Both the position numbers and the translations under genes were made by a program. Shown in pieces: positions 1 through 8,875 of a DNA stretch of 17,319 bases (the stretch's first letter is position 1; each line of letters opens with the position of its first letter). The notes beneath the pieces are model-generated. The model was not told where the DNA came from. It was given only the letters and a program-made list of their open reading frames with translations, and ran no database searches. Source of the stretch: Tritrichomonas foetus (lineage: Eukaryota; Parabasalia; Tritrichomonadida; Tritrichomonadidae); NCBI GenBank assembly GCA_001839685.1, contig MLAK01001392.1, positions 1 to 17,319 of the forward strand, read 5' to 3'.

Positions 1-29
1 TTTTAAACGTTATTTATAAAATTATTTGT

Positions 30-69
30 TTCGGGCAGTTGAGCTACACAGTAGCGAAAAATGCCCGAA
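30..69. other. Two-stem hairpin upstream of the ankyrin gene
   Basis: Positions 30-37 (TTCGGGCA) and 62-69 (TGCCCGAA) are perfect 8-bp inverted repeats. Inside them 43-47 (GCTAC) and 51-55 (GTAGC) form a second stem with an ACA loop. A competing 11-bp perfect pairing exists between 37-47 (AGTTGAGCTAC) and 90-100 (GTAGCTCAACT). The GC content of this patch is high for its surroundings. The function is unknown. It could be a structured leader, an operator-like site or a remnant of a mobile element end. No tRNA-type A or B box is visible. Confidence 0.45.
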
Positions 70-118
70 TATATATCTACTTTATTGCAGTAGCTCAACT
101 AATGCAATAGTATCAAAT

Positions 119-2188
119 ATGGAAATCTATATCAATGAATATAAATGTTACATAAATGCTTCAATAGCATCCGAAATCAGCAAATTGATTCGACAAAAAA
201 TCAAAAATGGTGAAGCTGATTTTAACTTTAATTTGAATGATGTATCAAGCAGCTGTGATAATGAAACATTTGAACATAGTATTAGTTATTTCAAAACATG
301 TGATGTTAATCAAGCAATTCCACATTTAGTGATGTCCGTTTTTTGTGGCCATCCTGTTGATATAACAACTGAAAACTTTAGGTTTCTTTATCTTTTTTCT
401 AAATTTTTTGATATCCAAAAGCTGTTTGAAATTGTAACCGAGTTTAGTAAAATTTATGAACTTGAATTTTTGGCTCAAATCGAAGAGAAAATTTTCGCTT
501 TATCACAAGAAAACACTGATGAAACAATTGAATTCTTGATTCAAGTATTGAAAGCATCTGATATATATACAATTGTTCATATCTTTAAATCGGCTGTTTC
601 ATCTAGATTCAAGAATGTTGAAGTTTTTACCGAATTTGTCATTAAATTTTCAGAGCTGTTTTCAAAAAAACATAATATTAATGAAGAAAAAAGTATATTA
701 AATCTTTACATAAATGATAAGAAAGATAAATCCATTCAAAAGAACTTTTTCCTCAATTACTACAAATCTTTGGTGAATAATTATGATTGTAATAATAGTA
801 ATAACACTAATAATCAGAATGAAATCAATGAAGAAGAAGATAAAGAAGAAATAAATCAGTTACCAATCCTTAACATAATTGAAAATGATGATATTGACGC
901 ATTTCAAGCAATTTCTTCACAACCCAATTATTCTTTTAAAGATGAAATTTATTCATCAAAGAATGACAGAATTGGAGTTACAGGAAATTGGCTTCAAATT
1001 GCAATTCTTATGGGCTCAAAGAACATTTTTAAACATATCTTAATGAATTTTCTTGATGCTTCATTAGGTCATAATATTGATTATTTTAAATATGCAATTA
1101 TGAGTGGTGATATCGAAATTATTCATCTTTGTGAGAATAATAAATATTTAGCGCCTTCAATAGATAAGCATGTGTTAATTCAATATTTTTATCTGTCAAT
1201 ACAATATCACCATTGGGAAATTACTGAATGGCTATTAGAAAAGAAAGCTAACATAGATAACCCTGTACATATTTTTAATTCATGCTTAGAAAATGGCAAC
1301 TTCAGAATGTTTTTATTTTTTTATCTTCAAAAATATTTTAAATATTCCAAGAAGAGCCACAACCAATATTTTAATCCATTTCCAATTGCATGCCGAAAAG
1401 GTTATTATCGATTGATGAGATGGTTCCTCAAAAATTATTCCATTCCTATTAAGAAACTTGCCAATACTTATTTTTATTTCAAAGCTATAGGTTCAGCAAT
1501 TGAAAAAGACTACGATGCCTTCTTTTTCTTTTTTAATAAGCATAATTTGATAGATTTAAAAAAGTCATTTTCTAAGAAAGGAAATGCTATTCATTTATTA
1601 ATTAAAAATAATAATTTAGATATCATTAAAACAGTTTGTTCATCTGATAATATAAATGATTCTGATATTTCTAGTGAAAACCATTCATCATCATTTCATA
1701 GGAATTGTGAAACAGATTTACCATATTTCCATACATCATGTTACTATATGAATCAGTACGTTATTTAAATTATTTTTCGAGCAACACCTTTATTTATTGC
1801 CTTTCTAAATAGAAATATAGAAATGTTCAATTTTATTTTCGAGAAAGTAAATGGGCATGTATCATATCTTAATGATATAATTTACAATTCTCGAATGTCA
1901 ATGCTACAAACCGCTGTTTTTTATGAATATACCGAATTTGTTGATTTCTTATTACAATATCCTGAGATTAATATTAATAATCAAGATATAAATGGTGACA
2001 CTGCATTACATTATGCTGTTAAATGTAAAAACATTGAGATAATTAAAAAACTTCTTCAACATTTTAATATAGATACATCAATTGAAAATAATTTGTTTAC
2101 TTATTGATTTTTAAAGTTACGTGCCATTGACAAAACAAAAAATCCAGAAATAAAAAGGATAATACAAGATTATTATTTAGATTACTAA
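119..2188 (+). pseudogene. Ankyrin-repeat protein with BTB-like N-terminus, broken by two in-frame stops
   Basis: One reading frame carries recognisable protein from 119 to a final TAA at 2186-2188, interrupted by TAA at 1766-1768 and TGA at 2105-2107. The frame is open from 26, but ATG 119 is the preferred start because the following residues (MEIYINEYKCYINASIASEI) resemble the short BTB/POZ-like domain that begins many trichomonad ankyrin proteins. The 31 codons before it overlap the hairpin and look non-coding. After the N-terminal domain comes an Asn/Glu-rich linker (about 775-860), then degenerate ankyrin helices with motifs such as WLLEKKANID. After the first stop the same frame gives RATPLFIAFLNRNIEMFNF, then DINGDTALHYAVKCKNIEII, which are clear ankyrin repeats. 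After the second stop it ends in AIDKTKNPEIKRIIQDYY, an ankyrin C-cap. The final TAA sits in TAAA, a trichomonad poly(A) signal, supporting 2188 as the ancestral end. A truncated 549-residue protein from ATG 119 could still be made. Ankyrin proteins mediate protein binding; no specific partner is visible. Confidence 0.75.
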
Positions 2189-2346
2189 ATTAACTAATAA
2201 TTTATGACATATTTAATTCCATTTCATATCTTCTACTTTTTTCTCTTCCCACTTTTTCCTTTATTCCAAATAGCCAAGAAAACACAAATTAGTTTTCGAA
2301 TCATTCATAAGAGTATATTTCCTTTGTGATTTAAGTGCATCGAATT

Positions 2347-2845
2347 TTAGAAATCTTGTGGTATTTGTGATTCAAGTCCTCCTTTAACTAAGGCAATTTC
2401 GACTTCAACTTCTTTTTGCTTTTCTGTTTCAGTTAGAACATAAGTCATTGATCTTTCCATTAATTTTTCTTGAGTAAGAACTTCTGCTTCTTTAATGAGT
2501 ATTTCATTTTCTTTTATTAGATTGTTAAATTCCTCCTCGATTAATTTCGAATCCTCCTTTTGTAAATTTCTTACAATATCATAGTGCAATTCTATACCAA
2601 AATTATGCCTTTTGGCATCATAAAATTCCGATAAGATTTGATAAAAACATTTCTCAATAAATACTTTATGTGACATGATTAATGAATTTCTGAAATGCAA
2701 TCCAATTACCCTGTTTTTATAGTGATTAATATTTTTTTTATCTTGTCTAGATTTTGTAATCTAATTTCTTCCAATTTTTGTTTTATTAATTTGTGTTTTC
2801 CACCAGCAACTGCTTTATAAAGTTCATTTATGGATTCTTCAGCTA
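2347..2845 (-). pseudogene. CH-domain gene, 3' segment with frameshift
   Basis: Read on the minus strand from the pogo boundary, the segment continues the upstream frame as AEESINELYKAVAGGKHK and KLEEIRLQNLDKIKK. It then meets TAA at 2712-2714, after an A8 run (T8 at 2732-2739 on the plus strand). One extra A in that run would shift into the next open frame, which has no stop until 2347 and reads NHYKNRVIGLHFRNSL, IEKCFYQILSEFYDAKRHNF and a Lys/Glu-rich tail (EEEFNNLIKENEILIKEAEV) typical of a coiled coil. The terminal TAA overlaps TAAA. The frameshift may be a true decay mutation or a homopolymer sequencing error. Confidence 0.65.
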
Positions 2846-2883
2846 CAGTCAAACTACCTTATTTTCACCTCGTTTGTCAGATT
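2846..2883 (+). repeat. pogo-type element, left terminal inverted repeat
   Basis: The 38 bp starting CAGTCAAACTACCTTATTTT match 5749-5786 on the opposite strand with one mismatch. The outer flank is TA at 2844-2845. Confidence 0.92.
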
Positions 2884-3742
2884 TCATTCAAATTTTTGTG
2901 AGAAAAACGTTTATTAAAACTTTTTCTAACTTTTTTTCATTCAAAATTTGTGCTTTTAGACTCATAGAGTCTTCAAGAAATATTATAAAGTAAAAATTTA
3001 CATTTGTTTATCGAATTGAATCTTTATGACAACCAATAAAACAATAATTAATTTTTGGAAAAATTACATCATTATTTAATGAGGGGTTTCCCAATCAATG
3101 ATTGAAAATAATTAACATCGACTTTAACATCATAACAACCATCATGCTGAGCAAATAAATATTAATATGAAATTCACAAATGTGATGTTTTAACCTGAAA
3201 ATGTCATTTCTTAATTCATTACAACTTTTCTCGCCTTGCTTATTCGAGTATGAAAATAAGCAAAATTTATTGAATACCGTTTGAAGTTTTTCAAGACATA
3301 AAAAAAATCAAAAAAATAATTTTCGAAATTTTATGTGATTTTGAAAATTTCAAAAAAGACTTCAATTTTTATATTATAATAACAATTCATGATACTAAAT
3401 ATTAATTTATTGTTGATTTATTATAAATCTCATCAGATAGGAAAAAACGTAAATATGACTCTTGAATACAAATTATTAAACGTTCATCATTATCCACAAA
3501 ATTGAAAGAAATTAATTAGATATTTTTAGTCAATAAACTTTTTGAATGCAATTTCTATTCAAATAAGATTTTGACTGTATTCAATTTTATTTTAAAAGTT
3601 GGAGTCTTTTGATTTTTTTTTTTTTTTTTTTTCTTCCTTGAATTTCTTTTCGTTTTAAAAGTTTTTAAAGATAATAAATCAATGCATCATGAAAATAATT
3701 ATAATAAGTTATAATAAATAATGGTTGATAAGTTTTTTTAAT
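2884..3742. other. Non-coding left arm of the pogo-type element
   Basis: About 860 bp between the left inverted repeat and the end of the transposase gene hold no credible gene. Visible features are a 6-bp perfect stem (AGACTC-ATA-GAGTCT, 2958-2972) and a T20 run at 3613-3632. Short open frames here have biased, transposon-end composition and no recognisable motif. Confidence 0.6.
3613..3632. repeat. T20 homopolymer
   Basis: Twenty consecutive T lie in the non-coding arm of the pogo-type element, so they are A20 on the transposase sense strand, about 110 bp past its stop codon. Length is likely variable or uncertain. Confidence 0.8.
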
Positions 3743-5665
3743 TTAATTATACTTTTTAATAAATTTTTTCCATTGAATAGTGAAACAATCATCTTCCAAT
3801 TCATTAGTTGCTTCATCTAATTCATACTGGAATTTAATATCACAGTCATCAAAAATATAATGACAGTTTTCTTCTTCGTAATTTTCTTCTTCTTCATCAA
3901 AAAATGAAATGTTGAACTCTTTCAGGTAACTTTGAAGATTTGGTATTTTTTCCCAGGATTTCTTGATTGTAATTTGCGGAATTTCATTCCAAGCTTCAAT
4001 GAAAAGCTTACAAGCATCATTATATTCTATTCTATTATTTTTTTTCCAATAAATTCGAAATTTTTTTCGTAAAATAGCCTTCAAAATTCCATATACAGCA
4101 ATGTCCAAAGGCTGATAAATATGAGTGCCATTTCCAGGTACGAATATTAATACAATATTCATACTTTTAGCTTTGTTCATAACTTTTTCTGTTCGATGAG
4201 CCTTATAAACATCAAGAACAAGGCAAAATGGGGGATGAATCATTTCACTTAAAAAGTCTAAAAACTCTAACATGATATCCTCAGTGACCCAACCATTAAG
4301 CGAATGGTTGTGAAAGTAAACCAAACCTTCATCATGTAATTTTAGATTTTTATTTTCTGCTCTTTGAGTTTTTCCTTTATTTATAATATAGGGAGGATAT
4401 TTGTTTCCTTCTGAATCAATAATCCCTATGCTTGTGAAACTTTGTTTTTGTGTTGGAATATTGACAGAATGTGATTTTCCTTTAATTGAAAGCATACGAA
4501 ATGGTTCATTAACATAGTTTACACAAGTTTCATCTATATTGATAATTTTATTGGTTGGAAATTGATGGAAAGCTTCAACTAAACTAATAACATAGTTCTG
4601 CGAATAAATTTCATCAATAATTCCTTCTTTACTTGTTTTAGTCTTGGTGAAACAGAAATTGTATCTTTGTAAAAAGCTATGAATCCATTTATAAGAACCA
4701 TGAAATCGGATTTCAATGAGTGAATCAACTTCCTGATCACTCATTGAATCTATCAAATCTTTTAATTGCTTTTTTTCTTCTTCTGTTGTCAAATTCAATG
4801 ATTTAATTTTCTCAAGATACAATCGATCTCTTTCTGTTTTTAAAAAGTGGGTCATTGCTATGTCTTTGATATCGTCGATATCTAAACAACAATCCATTTT
4901 TTCCACAATACTTTTGAAGATCTGTTGTTCATCTGCATTTGAAAATATTCGATGTCTTCCTCCCTTTTTATTAATCAAAAAACTGGCTATCGTTTTTTTC
5001 TTCGACAAAATTTGGTAGCGCCATGATTTTAATGTATTAATGTTAATGAGAGTTTCATTACTAATCTTTTGAAGTTCCCCATACTCCAATTTTTCTTTAG
5101 ACGAAAGTTTTTGCAAAATCTTTTTGCCTTCCAAAAAGTTAAAATTTAGTGTTGATTTGATAAAATTATTTTTTTTTAGGTTTAGTGTATATTTTTTTGG
5201 TTTATTTTTGACATTAAATGGAATGTTTAATACGGCAATTCTATTAATTGGCTTCTTTACTTCACTGATTAGGTTTATATTCAAATTAATATTTTCATTA
5301 GAATTATTAATCGATACGTCATTAAAATTATTAATATGTTTGTCAATAGATTCGTGGTTAGATTTATTAATAGAGTTGTCAACAGAGTTGTCAGCAGAAT
5401 TGTCAACAGAATTGTCAAAATTATCTGTGATATTTCTTACTTCTGGAAGTATTAGTTTGGCTTGTCGCGTATTAGCCTTAGTAAATTGTGATGCAACAGT
5501 TTGGCAAGCAACATCATTCGTTGGGTTTGATAATAATTTACGAAAATTATTGATGCGTTTTCGTCGAGGTTTGGATGGACATTGTGGGTTAAAGTATGGT
5601 ATGATATTATTTTTTTCTGGTTGAACTAATTCGGTGAATGAGAAAAGTCGACTAAGAAAACTCAT
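3743..5665 (-). CDS. pogo/Tigger-family transposase (DDE_1, CENP-B-like)
   Basis: This 640-residue protein would cut and paste the surrounding element by binding its terminal repeats in the nucleus. Residues 183-225 (LSSKEKLEYGELQKISNETL) resemble a Psq-type helix-turn-helix. Residues about 235-345 resemble the CENP-B-type DNA-binding domain, ending in GSYKWIHSFLQRYNF. The DDE_1 catalytic core has Asp378 (NIDET), Asp485 (LVLDVYKAHRT) and Asp521 (YQPLDIAVYGILK), with 35 residues between the last two, as in fungal Fot1/Pot2 relatives of pogo. The N-terminal 150 residues include a low-complexity Asn/Asp/Ser tract encoded by 12-bp tandem repeats. No stops or frameshifts are seen. ATG 5665 follows a TCATA initiator-like motif, and the stop TAA at 3743-3745 lies in TAAA. 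It is longer than typical pogo transposases because of the N-terminal tract. Confidence 0.9.
   Translation of the reverse strand: MSFLSRLFSFTELVQPEKNNIIPYFNPQCPSKPRRKRINNFRKLLSNPTNDVACQTVASQFTKANTRQAKLILPEVRNITDNFDNSVDNSADNSVDNSINKSNHESIDKHINNFNDVSINNSNENINLNINLISEVKKPINRIAVLNIPFNVKNKPKKYTLNLKKNNFIKSTLNFNFLEGKKILQKLSSKEKLEYGELQKISNETLININTLKSWRYQILSKKKTIASFLINKKGGRHRIFSNADEQQIFKSIVEKMDCCLDIDDIKDIAMTHFLKTERDRLYLEKIKSLNLTTEEEKKQLKDLIDSMSDQEVDSLIEIRFHGSYKWIHSFLQRYNFCFTKTKTSKEGIIDEIYSQNYVISLVEAFHQFPTNKIINIDETCVNYVNEPFRMLSIKGKSHSVNIPTQKQSFTSIGIIDSEGNKYPPYIINKGKTQRAENKNLKLHDEGLVYFHNHSLNGWVTEDIMLEFLDFLSEMIHPPFCLVLDVYKAHRTEKVMNKAKSMNIVLIFVPGNGTHIYQPLDIAVYGILKAILRKKFRIYWKKNNRIEYNDACKLFIEAWNEIPQITIKKSWEKIPNLQSYLKEFNISFFDEEEENYEEENCHYIFDDCDIKFQYELDEATNELEDDCFTIQWKKFIKKYN
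5372..5419 (-). repeat. 12-bp tandem repeat in the transposase gene
   Basis: Four 12-bp units (AGAGTTGTCAAC and close variants on the plus strand) lie end to end. They encode the Asp-Asn-Ser-(Val/Ala/Ile) repeats near residues 83-98 of the transposase. Their unit length keeps frame, so copy number can change without breaking the gene. Confidence 0.75.
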
Positions 5666-5666
5666 T

Positions 5667-5671
5667 TATGA
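5667..5671 (-). promoter_or_regulatory. Initiator-like TCATA before the pogo transposase
   Basis: TCATA on the minus strand fits the trichomonad initiator pattern TCA(+1)Y(T/A) and lies directly before ATG 5665. A second TCATA at 5683-5687 would give a more usual leader of about 20 nt. Both lie inside the element, so it may carry its own promoter. The assignment is by pattern only. Confidence 0.4.
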
Positions 5672-5748
5672 TAGAAATTTTTTATGACCATAAATTTTCA
5701 ATGATGGGCAAAATTTGACCTTTAATAATGTCAGATTTGACATATACG

Positions 5749-5786
5749 AATCTGACAAACGAGGTGAAAATAAGGAAGTTTGACTG
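5749..5786 (-). repeat. pogo-type element, right terminal inverted repeat
   Basis: Read on the minus strand it begins CAGTCAAACTTCCTTATTTT and matches the left end at 37 of 38 positions. The outer flank is TA at 5787-5788. Just inside, TGTCAGATT (5729-5737) and AATCTGACA (5749-5757) form a perfect 9-bp inverted repeat, which could double a transposase binding site. Confidence 0.92.
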
Positions 5787-7615
5787 TATTTTATTTAAAA
5801 ATATATCGTTTGAATTTGCCATTTCCAAATGAGATATTAAATATTTTTTCAAAAAGATAATAAATTCTACAAATGGCTCAGGAATTTCTGGGTATTGTTT
5901 TTGAACTTGTTCTAAAAGTGGTAATAAAATGTTCTTTGCTATTGTTTTACCATTCATAAGGTTATTTTTAAGTTGTGAATGTTCACCTTTGAAAGCAAAA
6001 TAATCAAAATCATATAGAGAAATTACTCCATTTGATATCTTACTGGCCATTGAAGCAGCCATTGGTAATTCCTTATCAAATTTCTCCATTGGATAGCAAG
6101 TTTTATCAAAAACTTCAAATAAAGCTTTAGAATTAGAGACATCGTTCAAGTTAACATCAATAATATGCGTTTTTTCTTTGAGAAGGTGAATTTGTATATT
6201 TGTAAATAATTCACTTTTATGATTATTATTGAAGTATTTGTCAGCGAGAATACAATAAACCATTTCTGGTAAATTTGCTGACTTTGGATTACAATCATTG
6301 GATATTTCCATTATTTTATTAATATGATTACATTGATCTTTTAGCCTTTCTGGACAAATACTAGTTGCAATTAGGTTCATACTTGAACAGAGAGCAGTCT
6401 CAAGTTTGATAATAATATTTTCTTTATTAGGTGATTGAATTTCATTAACTTTTCTGATATTTAAGATGATAAGAGTTGCCTCATCATATCCACGATTATC
6501 GATTTTGAATCTTTCACACAAACGTTTCATGCTTCCACAGTAATATGCATTTACAAAACATTGTGTCATTTGATCATTTCCTTTTGGTTTCGTCAACGAT
6601 AATTTCTCATAAAGAAAATTTGCAGCACGATCATCTGAATCAGAAAATAATGCAAAAATCATATTTTGATCTTTACTAGTTTCTTTTCTTTTGCGCTCTT
6701 TTATTTTTTCCCATTCACCTTTATTGAAAATCCACGTATCATGAGATTCATCATAAGTGTACAAAACATACGGTACATCGACAATATGTTGATCAAATGC
6801 TAATCTCCCCTTAGTATCATGAGAAACAAGATTACTCTTGTATTCTTTTTTCCAAAGGCTTTGGTCTAACTTTTTACCGGTGTTAAAGATACCAATCCAC
6901 CATGACGAAGTTGATTCTGGTATTTCCCATAATTTTGAAGAAATTTGTTTAACATTATTATGAAATTCATCAATAAATTCTGTACTTTTTGTTTCAGTTT
7001 TGATGATTGTTTCAGATATCTTGCCATATTTCTTTGAAATAGGTCGAGAAATTGGTGATGGAGAAAATCTTTTCACAAATTTACTCACAGGTTTTCTTAT
7101 TACATTATTATCTAATTCACTATTTAATTCATTATCTATTTTATCATCAGCTGCTTCATTATTTGTTTGTTCTCCATAATTTGGTTGAAATAAGTTACTT
7201 GGAATCGGTTGGGTTTCTCTAAAATTAACTTTCGGATAAACTTTTCCTTCATTCATATTCAATGATTTTCTAAAGGTGATGTTTTTATCTCGAGTTTTTT
7301 CTTTGAGTTCTTCGATTGTGATTTCTTTTCTATATCCAATTCTTCGAAGAAGAGGATGCTGAATAATTTTTCGATACTGATTAATAGTAAGTAGCATTGC
7401 TTGAACTATTCTAGATGTTACAGTTGCATTCTCCAAACCATTGAATATAAATTGAAGTTGGTATTTTATATAATTTTCACTTGGCTTTATAAATGTTTTT
7501 TCATCAAAAATTAAAGGAATATTTGTTTCTTGAAATGCTCCCTTGATATAATCGAATTCATATATTTCATCTTTATCAACTCTGAATCCTTTTCGATCTT
7601 TTTTCAAAATATATA
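5787..7615 (-). pseudogene. CH-domain gene, middle segment (about 609 codons)
   Basis: The segment begins directly at the mariner end and completes the third CH pair (YIKGAFQETNIPLIFDEKTF, matching the IPLIL..., AGMTLFI... elements of the other copies). A linker with SP/SK-rich sequence (SPSPISRPISKKYGKISET) follows. The rest is a globular-looking region of unknown family, containing WWIGIFNTGKKLDQSLWKKE and DSDDRAANFLYEKL, that continues to the pogo insertion. As it stands an ATG in the mariner inverted repeat (7646) could open this frame. At the other end it runs 35 codons through the pogo inverted repeat to a stop at 5682-5684. Both ends of that 654-residue frame are therefore transposon-derived and should not be taken as native protein ends. 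Confidence 0.7.
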
Positions 7616-7641
7616 GGGTGTCCGGAGGCGTGATGTCACTA
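7616..7641 (+). repeat. mariner left terminal inverted repeat
   Basis: The 26 bp starting GGGTGTCCGGAGGCGTGATG pair with 8876-8901 at 22 of 26 positions. The mismatches are the four consecutive bases 7626-7629. Confidence 0.92.
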
Positions 7642-7763
7642 CCCACATTAGAAGTGAAATCAATACATTATATTTATAAATAATANACTATGCAATGTTA
7701 ACATAAAAATTTTGAAAACAATTTTTTTTTCTCTTGACTGAAAATAGAGATAAAGAATCTTTT

Positions 7764-7768
7764 TCATA
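7764..7768 (+). promoter_or_regulatory. Initiator-like TCATA before the mariner transposase
   Basis: TCATA fits the trichomonad initiator pattern and lies 48 nt before ATG 7817, a rather long leader for these organisms. If used, the leader would contain the palindrome at 7786-7810. Pattern evidence only. Confidence 0.3.
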
Positions 7769-7785
7769 AAAAAAAAGAATAATTT

Positions 7786-7810
7786 ATAAACGTACACGAT
7801 GCACGTTTAT
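7786..7810. promoter_or_regulatory. Perfect 8-bp palindrome just upstream of the mariner start codon
   Basis: ATAAACGT (7786-7793) and ACGTTTAT (7803-7810) are exact inverted repeats with a 9-nt spacer, ending six bases before ATG 7817. It could be a protein-binding site or a leader hairpin limiting transposase expression. No known site is matched. Confidence 0.4.
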
Positions 7811-7816
7811 TAAAAA

Positions 7817-8827
7817 ATGATTGATCAACATTCAATCATAACTTTTCTGCAGCTTGAAGGAAAAAGGGGCAAAGAAATATATGAAGAAATGAAGAGTGTC
7901 TTGAAAGAAAAATGTTTGTCTCAAAGACAAATCTACCGAGTCATGGCAGAACTGAACAGAAGTCAAAACACACAGCCTGTGAAAAAAGAGAAAAAGTGCC
8001 AAAGTTATGATATTCTTGACTGGAAAATTTTAGATGTTTTAACCGAATTTCCACATTCATCGTGTCGATATATTGCTAATGTTTTAGGTGAACCAAAATC
8101 GACAATTTATGATCGTTTAACATCAAAATTAATGTATAAACATGTGCATCTTCGATGGGTGCCACATATTCTAACAGAAAATCAAAAGGCCAATAGAGTT
8201 TTATTGGCAAAAAAACTTCTTAAAATTTTGAATGCAGAACAAAAAACTAATTTCACCTTTTTAATAACAGGAGATGAGTCTTGGTTTTATTCCAAGACTG
8301 ATTTCAATACACAATGGATTCCTGAAAACTCAGTAATCCCAACTATTCAAAATCCAGGGTTTCAGATCACTAAATTTATGGTGACTGTATTTTGGAACCC
8401 TCATGGGATAATTCATATTGATGTTTTGCCGCCAAATGAAAAGTTTAATGCTGCATATTATATTACAGCCATTATGTCAAAAATTGTTGAGTTTAAAAAC
8501 TCGAATAATTATAAAAAATTATTTGTTCATTATGACAATGCAAAGCCTCATGTGGCAAAAATTGTCAAAAAATATATAAATGAAAACTCACTAGAATCAG
8601 TTCCACATCCGGCATATTCACCTGATTTGGCGCCTAGCGACTTTTTTTTATTTGGAACTATTAAAGAAAAAGTTAAAGGAATTGTTTTTGAATCACCAAG
8701 CCATTTGATTCAAACAATAGTCCAAATTTTCAATGAAATTCCATCGGAAACTTTGTTTTCAGTTTTTGCAGAATGGCAAAATAGACTGAAAAAAGTTATT
8801 GATGCCAATGGAGACTACATATTTTGA
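7817..8827 (+). CDS. mariner transposase (DD34D), apparently intact
   Basis: This 336-residue protein is full length for the family and would excise and reinsert the element at TA sites. The N-terminal third (residues about 1-110) contains the paired helix-turn-helix DNA-binding region, with QRQIYRVMAEL and SSCRYIANVLGEPKSTIYDRL as likely recognition segments. The family linker motif WVPHILT is at 114-120. The catalytic triad is Asp153 (TGDESWFY), Asp240 (VHYDNAKPH) and Asp275 (YSPDLAPSDFFLF), with exactly 34 residues between the second and third, the mariner DD34D signature. There are no stops, frameshifts or undetermined bases in the coding region. The stop TGA is at 8825-8827. Mariner elements are known from Trichomonas vaginalis; whether this belongs to the same lineage cannot be judged from the sequence alone. 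Confidence 0.95.
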   Translation: MIDQHSIITFLQLEGKRGKEIYEEMKSVLKEKCLSQRQIYRVMAELNRSQNTQPVKKEKKCQSYDILDWKILDVLTEFPHSSCRYIANVLGEPKSTIYDRLTSKLMYKHVHLRWVPHILTENQKANRVLLAKKLLKILNAEQKTNFTFLITGDESWFYSKTDFNTQWIPENSVIPTIQNPGFQITKFMVTVFWNPHGIIHIDVLPPNEKFNAAYYITAIMSKIVEFKNSNNYKKLFVHYDNAKPHVAKIVKKYINENSLESVPHPAYSPDLAPSDFFLFGTIKEKVKGIVFESPSHLIQTIVQIFNEIPSETLFSVFAEWQNRLKKVIDANGDYIF

Positions 8828-8875
8828 AATANTTATCAANAAAAAATGACTNATTAGAAATGACTTNATTATACT

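Larger units (their letters stand above)
2846..5786 (-). mobile_element. Complete pogo/Tigger-type DNA transposon (2941 bp)
   Basis: The element is bounded by 38-bp terminal inverted repeats that differ at one position (the 11th base, A on the left and T on the right). Both ends begin CAGTCAAACT. It is flanked by TA on both sides (2844-2845 and 5787-5788), the target duplication of Tc1/mariner/pogo elements. Removing the element plus one TA restores the host reading frame exactly. It encodes one transposase on the minus strand, starting 121 bp inside the right end. The left 860 bp after the inverted repeat is non-coding, which is long for this class. Nearly identical ends and an undamaged transposase suggest recent insertion and possible activity. 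Confidence 0.9.

Noticed and set aside
1..120. tRNA or other RNA polymerase III gene in the structured left edge
   Set aside because: The stems do not fold as a cloverleaf, and no A-box or B-box consensus is present.
1756..1781. GTACGT at 1756 followed by AG at 1780-1781 around the first ankyrin stop, resembling a short trichomonad intron
   Set aside because: Removing these 26 nt shifts the frame and reaches a stop soon after, while the unspliced frame gives good ankyrin sequence from 1778. The known trichomonad 3' consensus (ACTAACACACAG) is absent.
2793..2993. Plus-strand 66-codon open frame across the left pogo boundary
   Set aside because: It straddles host sequence and the inverted repeat, has no recognisable domain, and overlaps the rejoined CH reading frame on the other strand.
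5124..5624. Plus-strand 166-codon open frame opposite the pogo transposase
   Set aside because: It is the mirror of the Asn/Asp/Ser-rich transposase N-terminus; its Leu/Ser repeats come from the 12-bp tandem repeat on the antisense strand.
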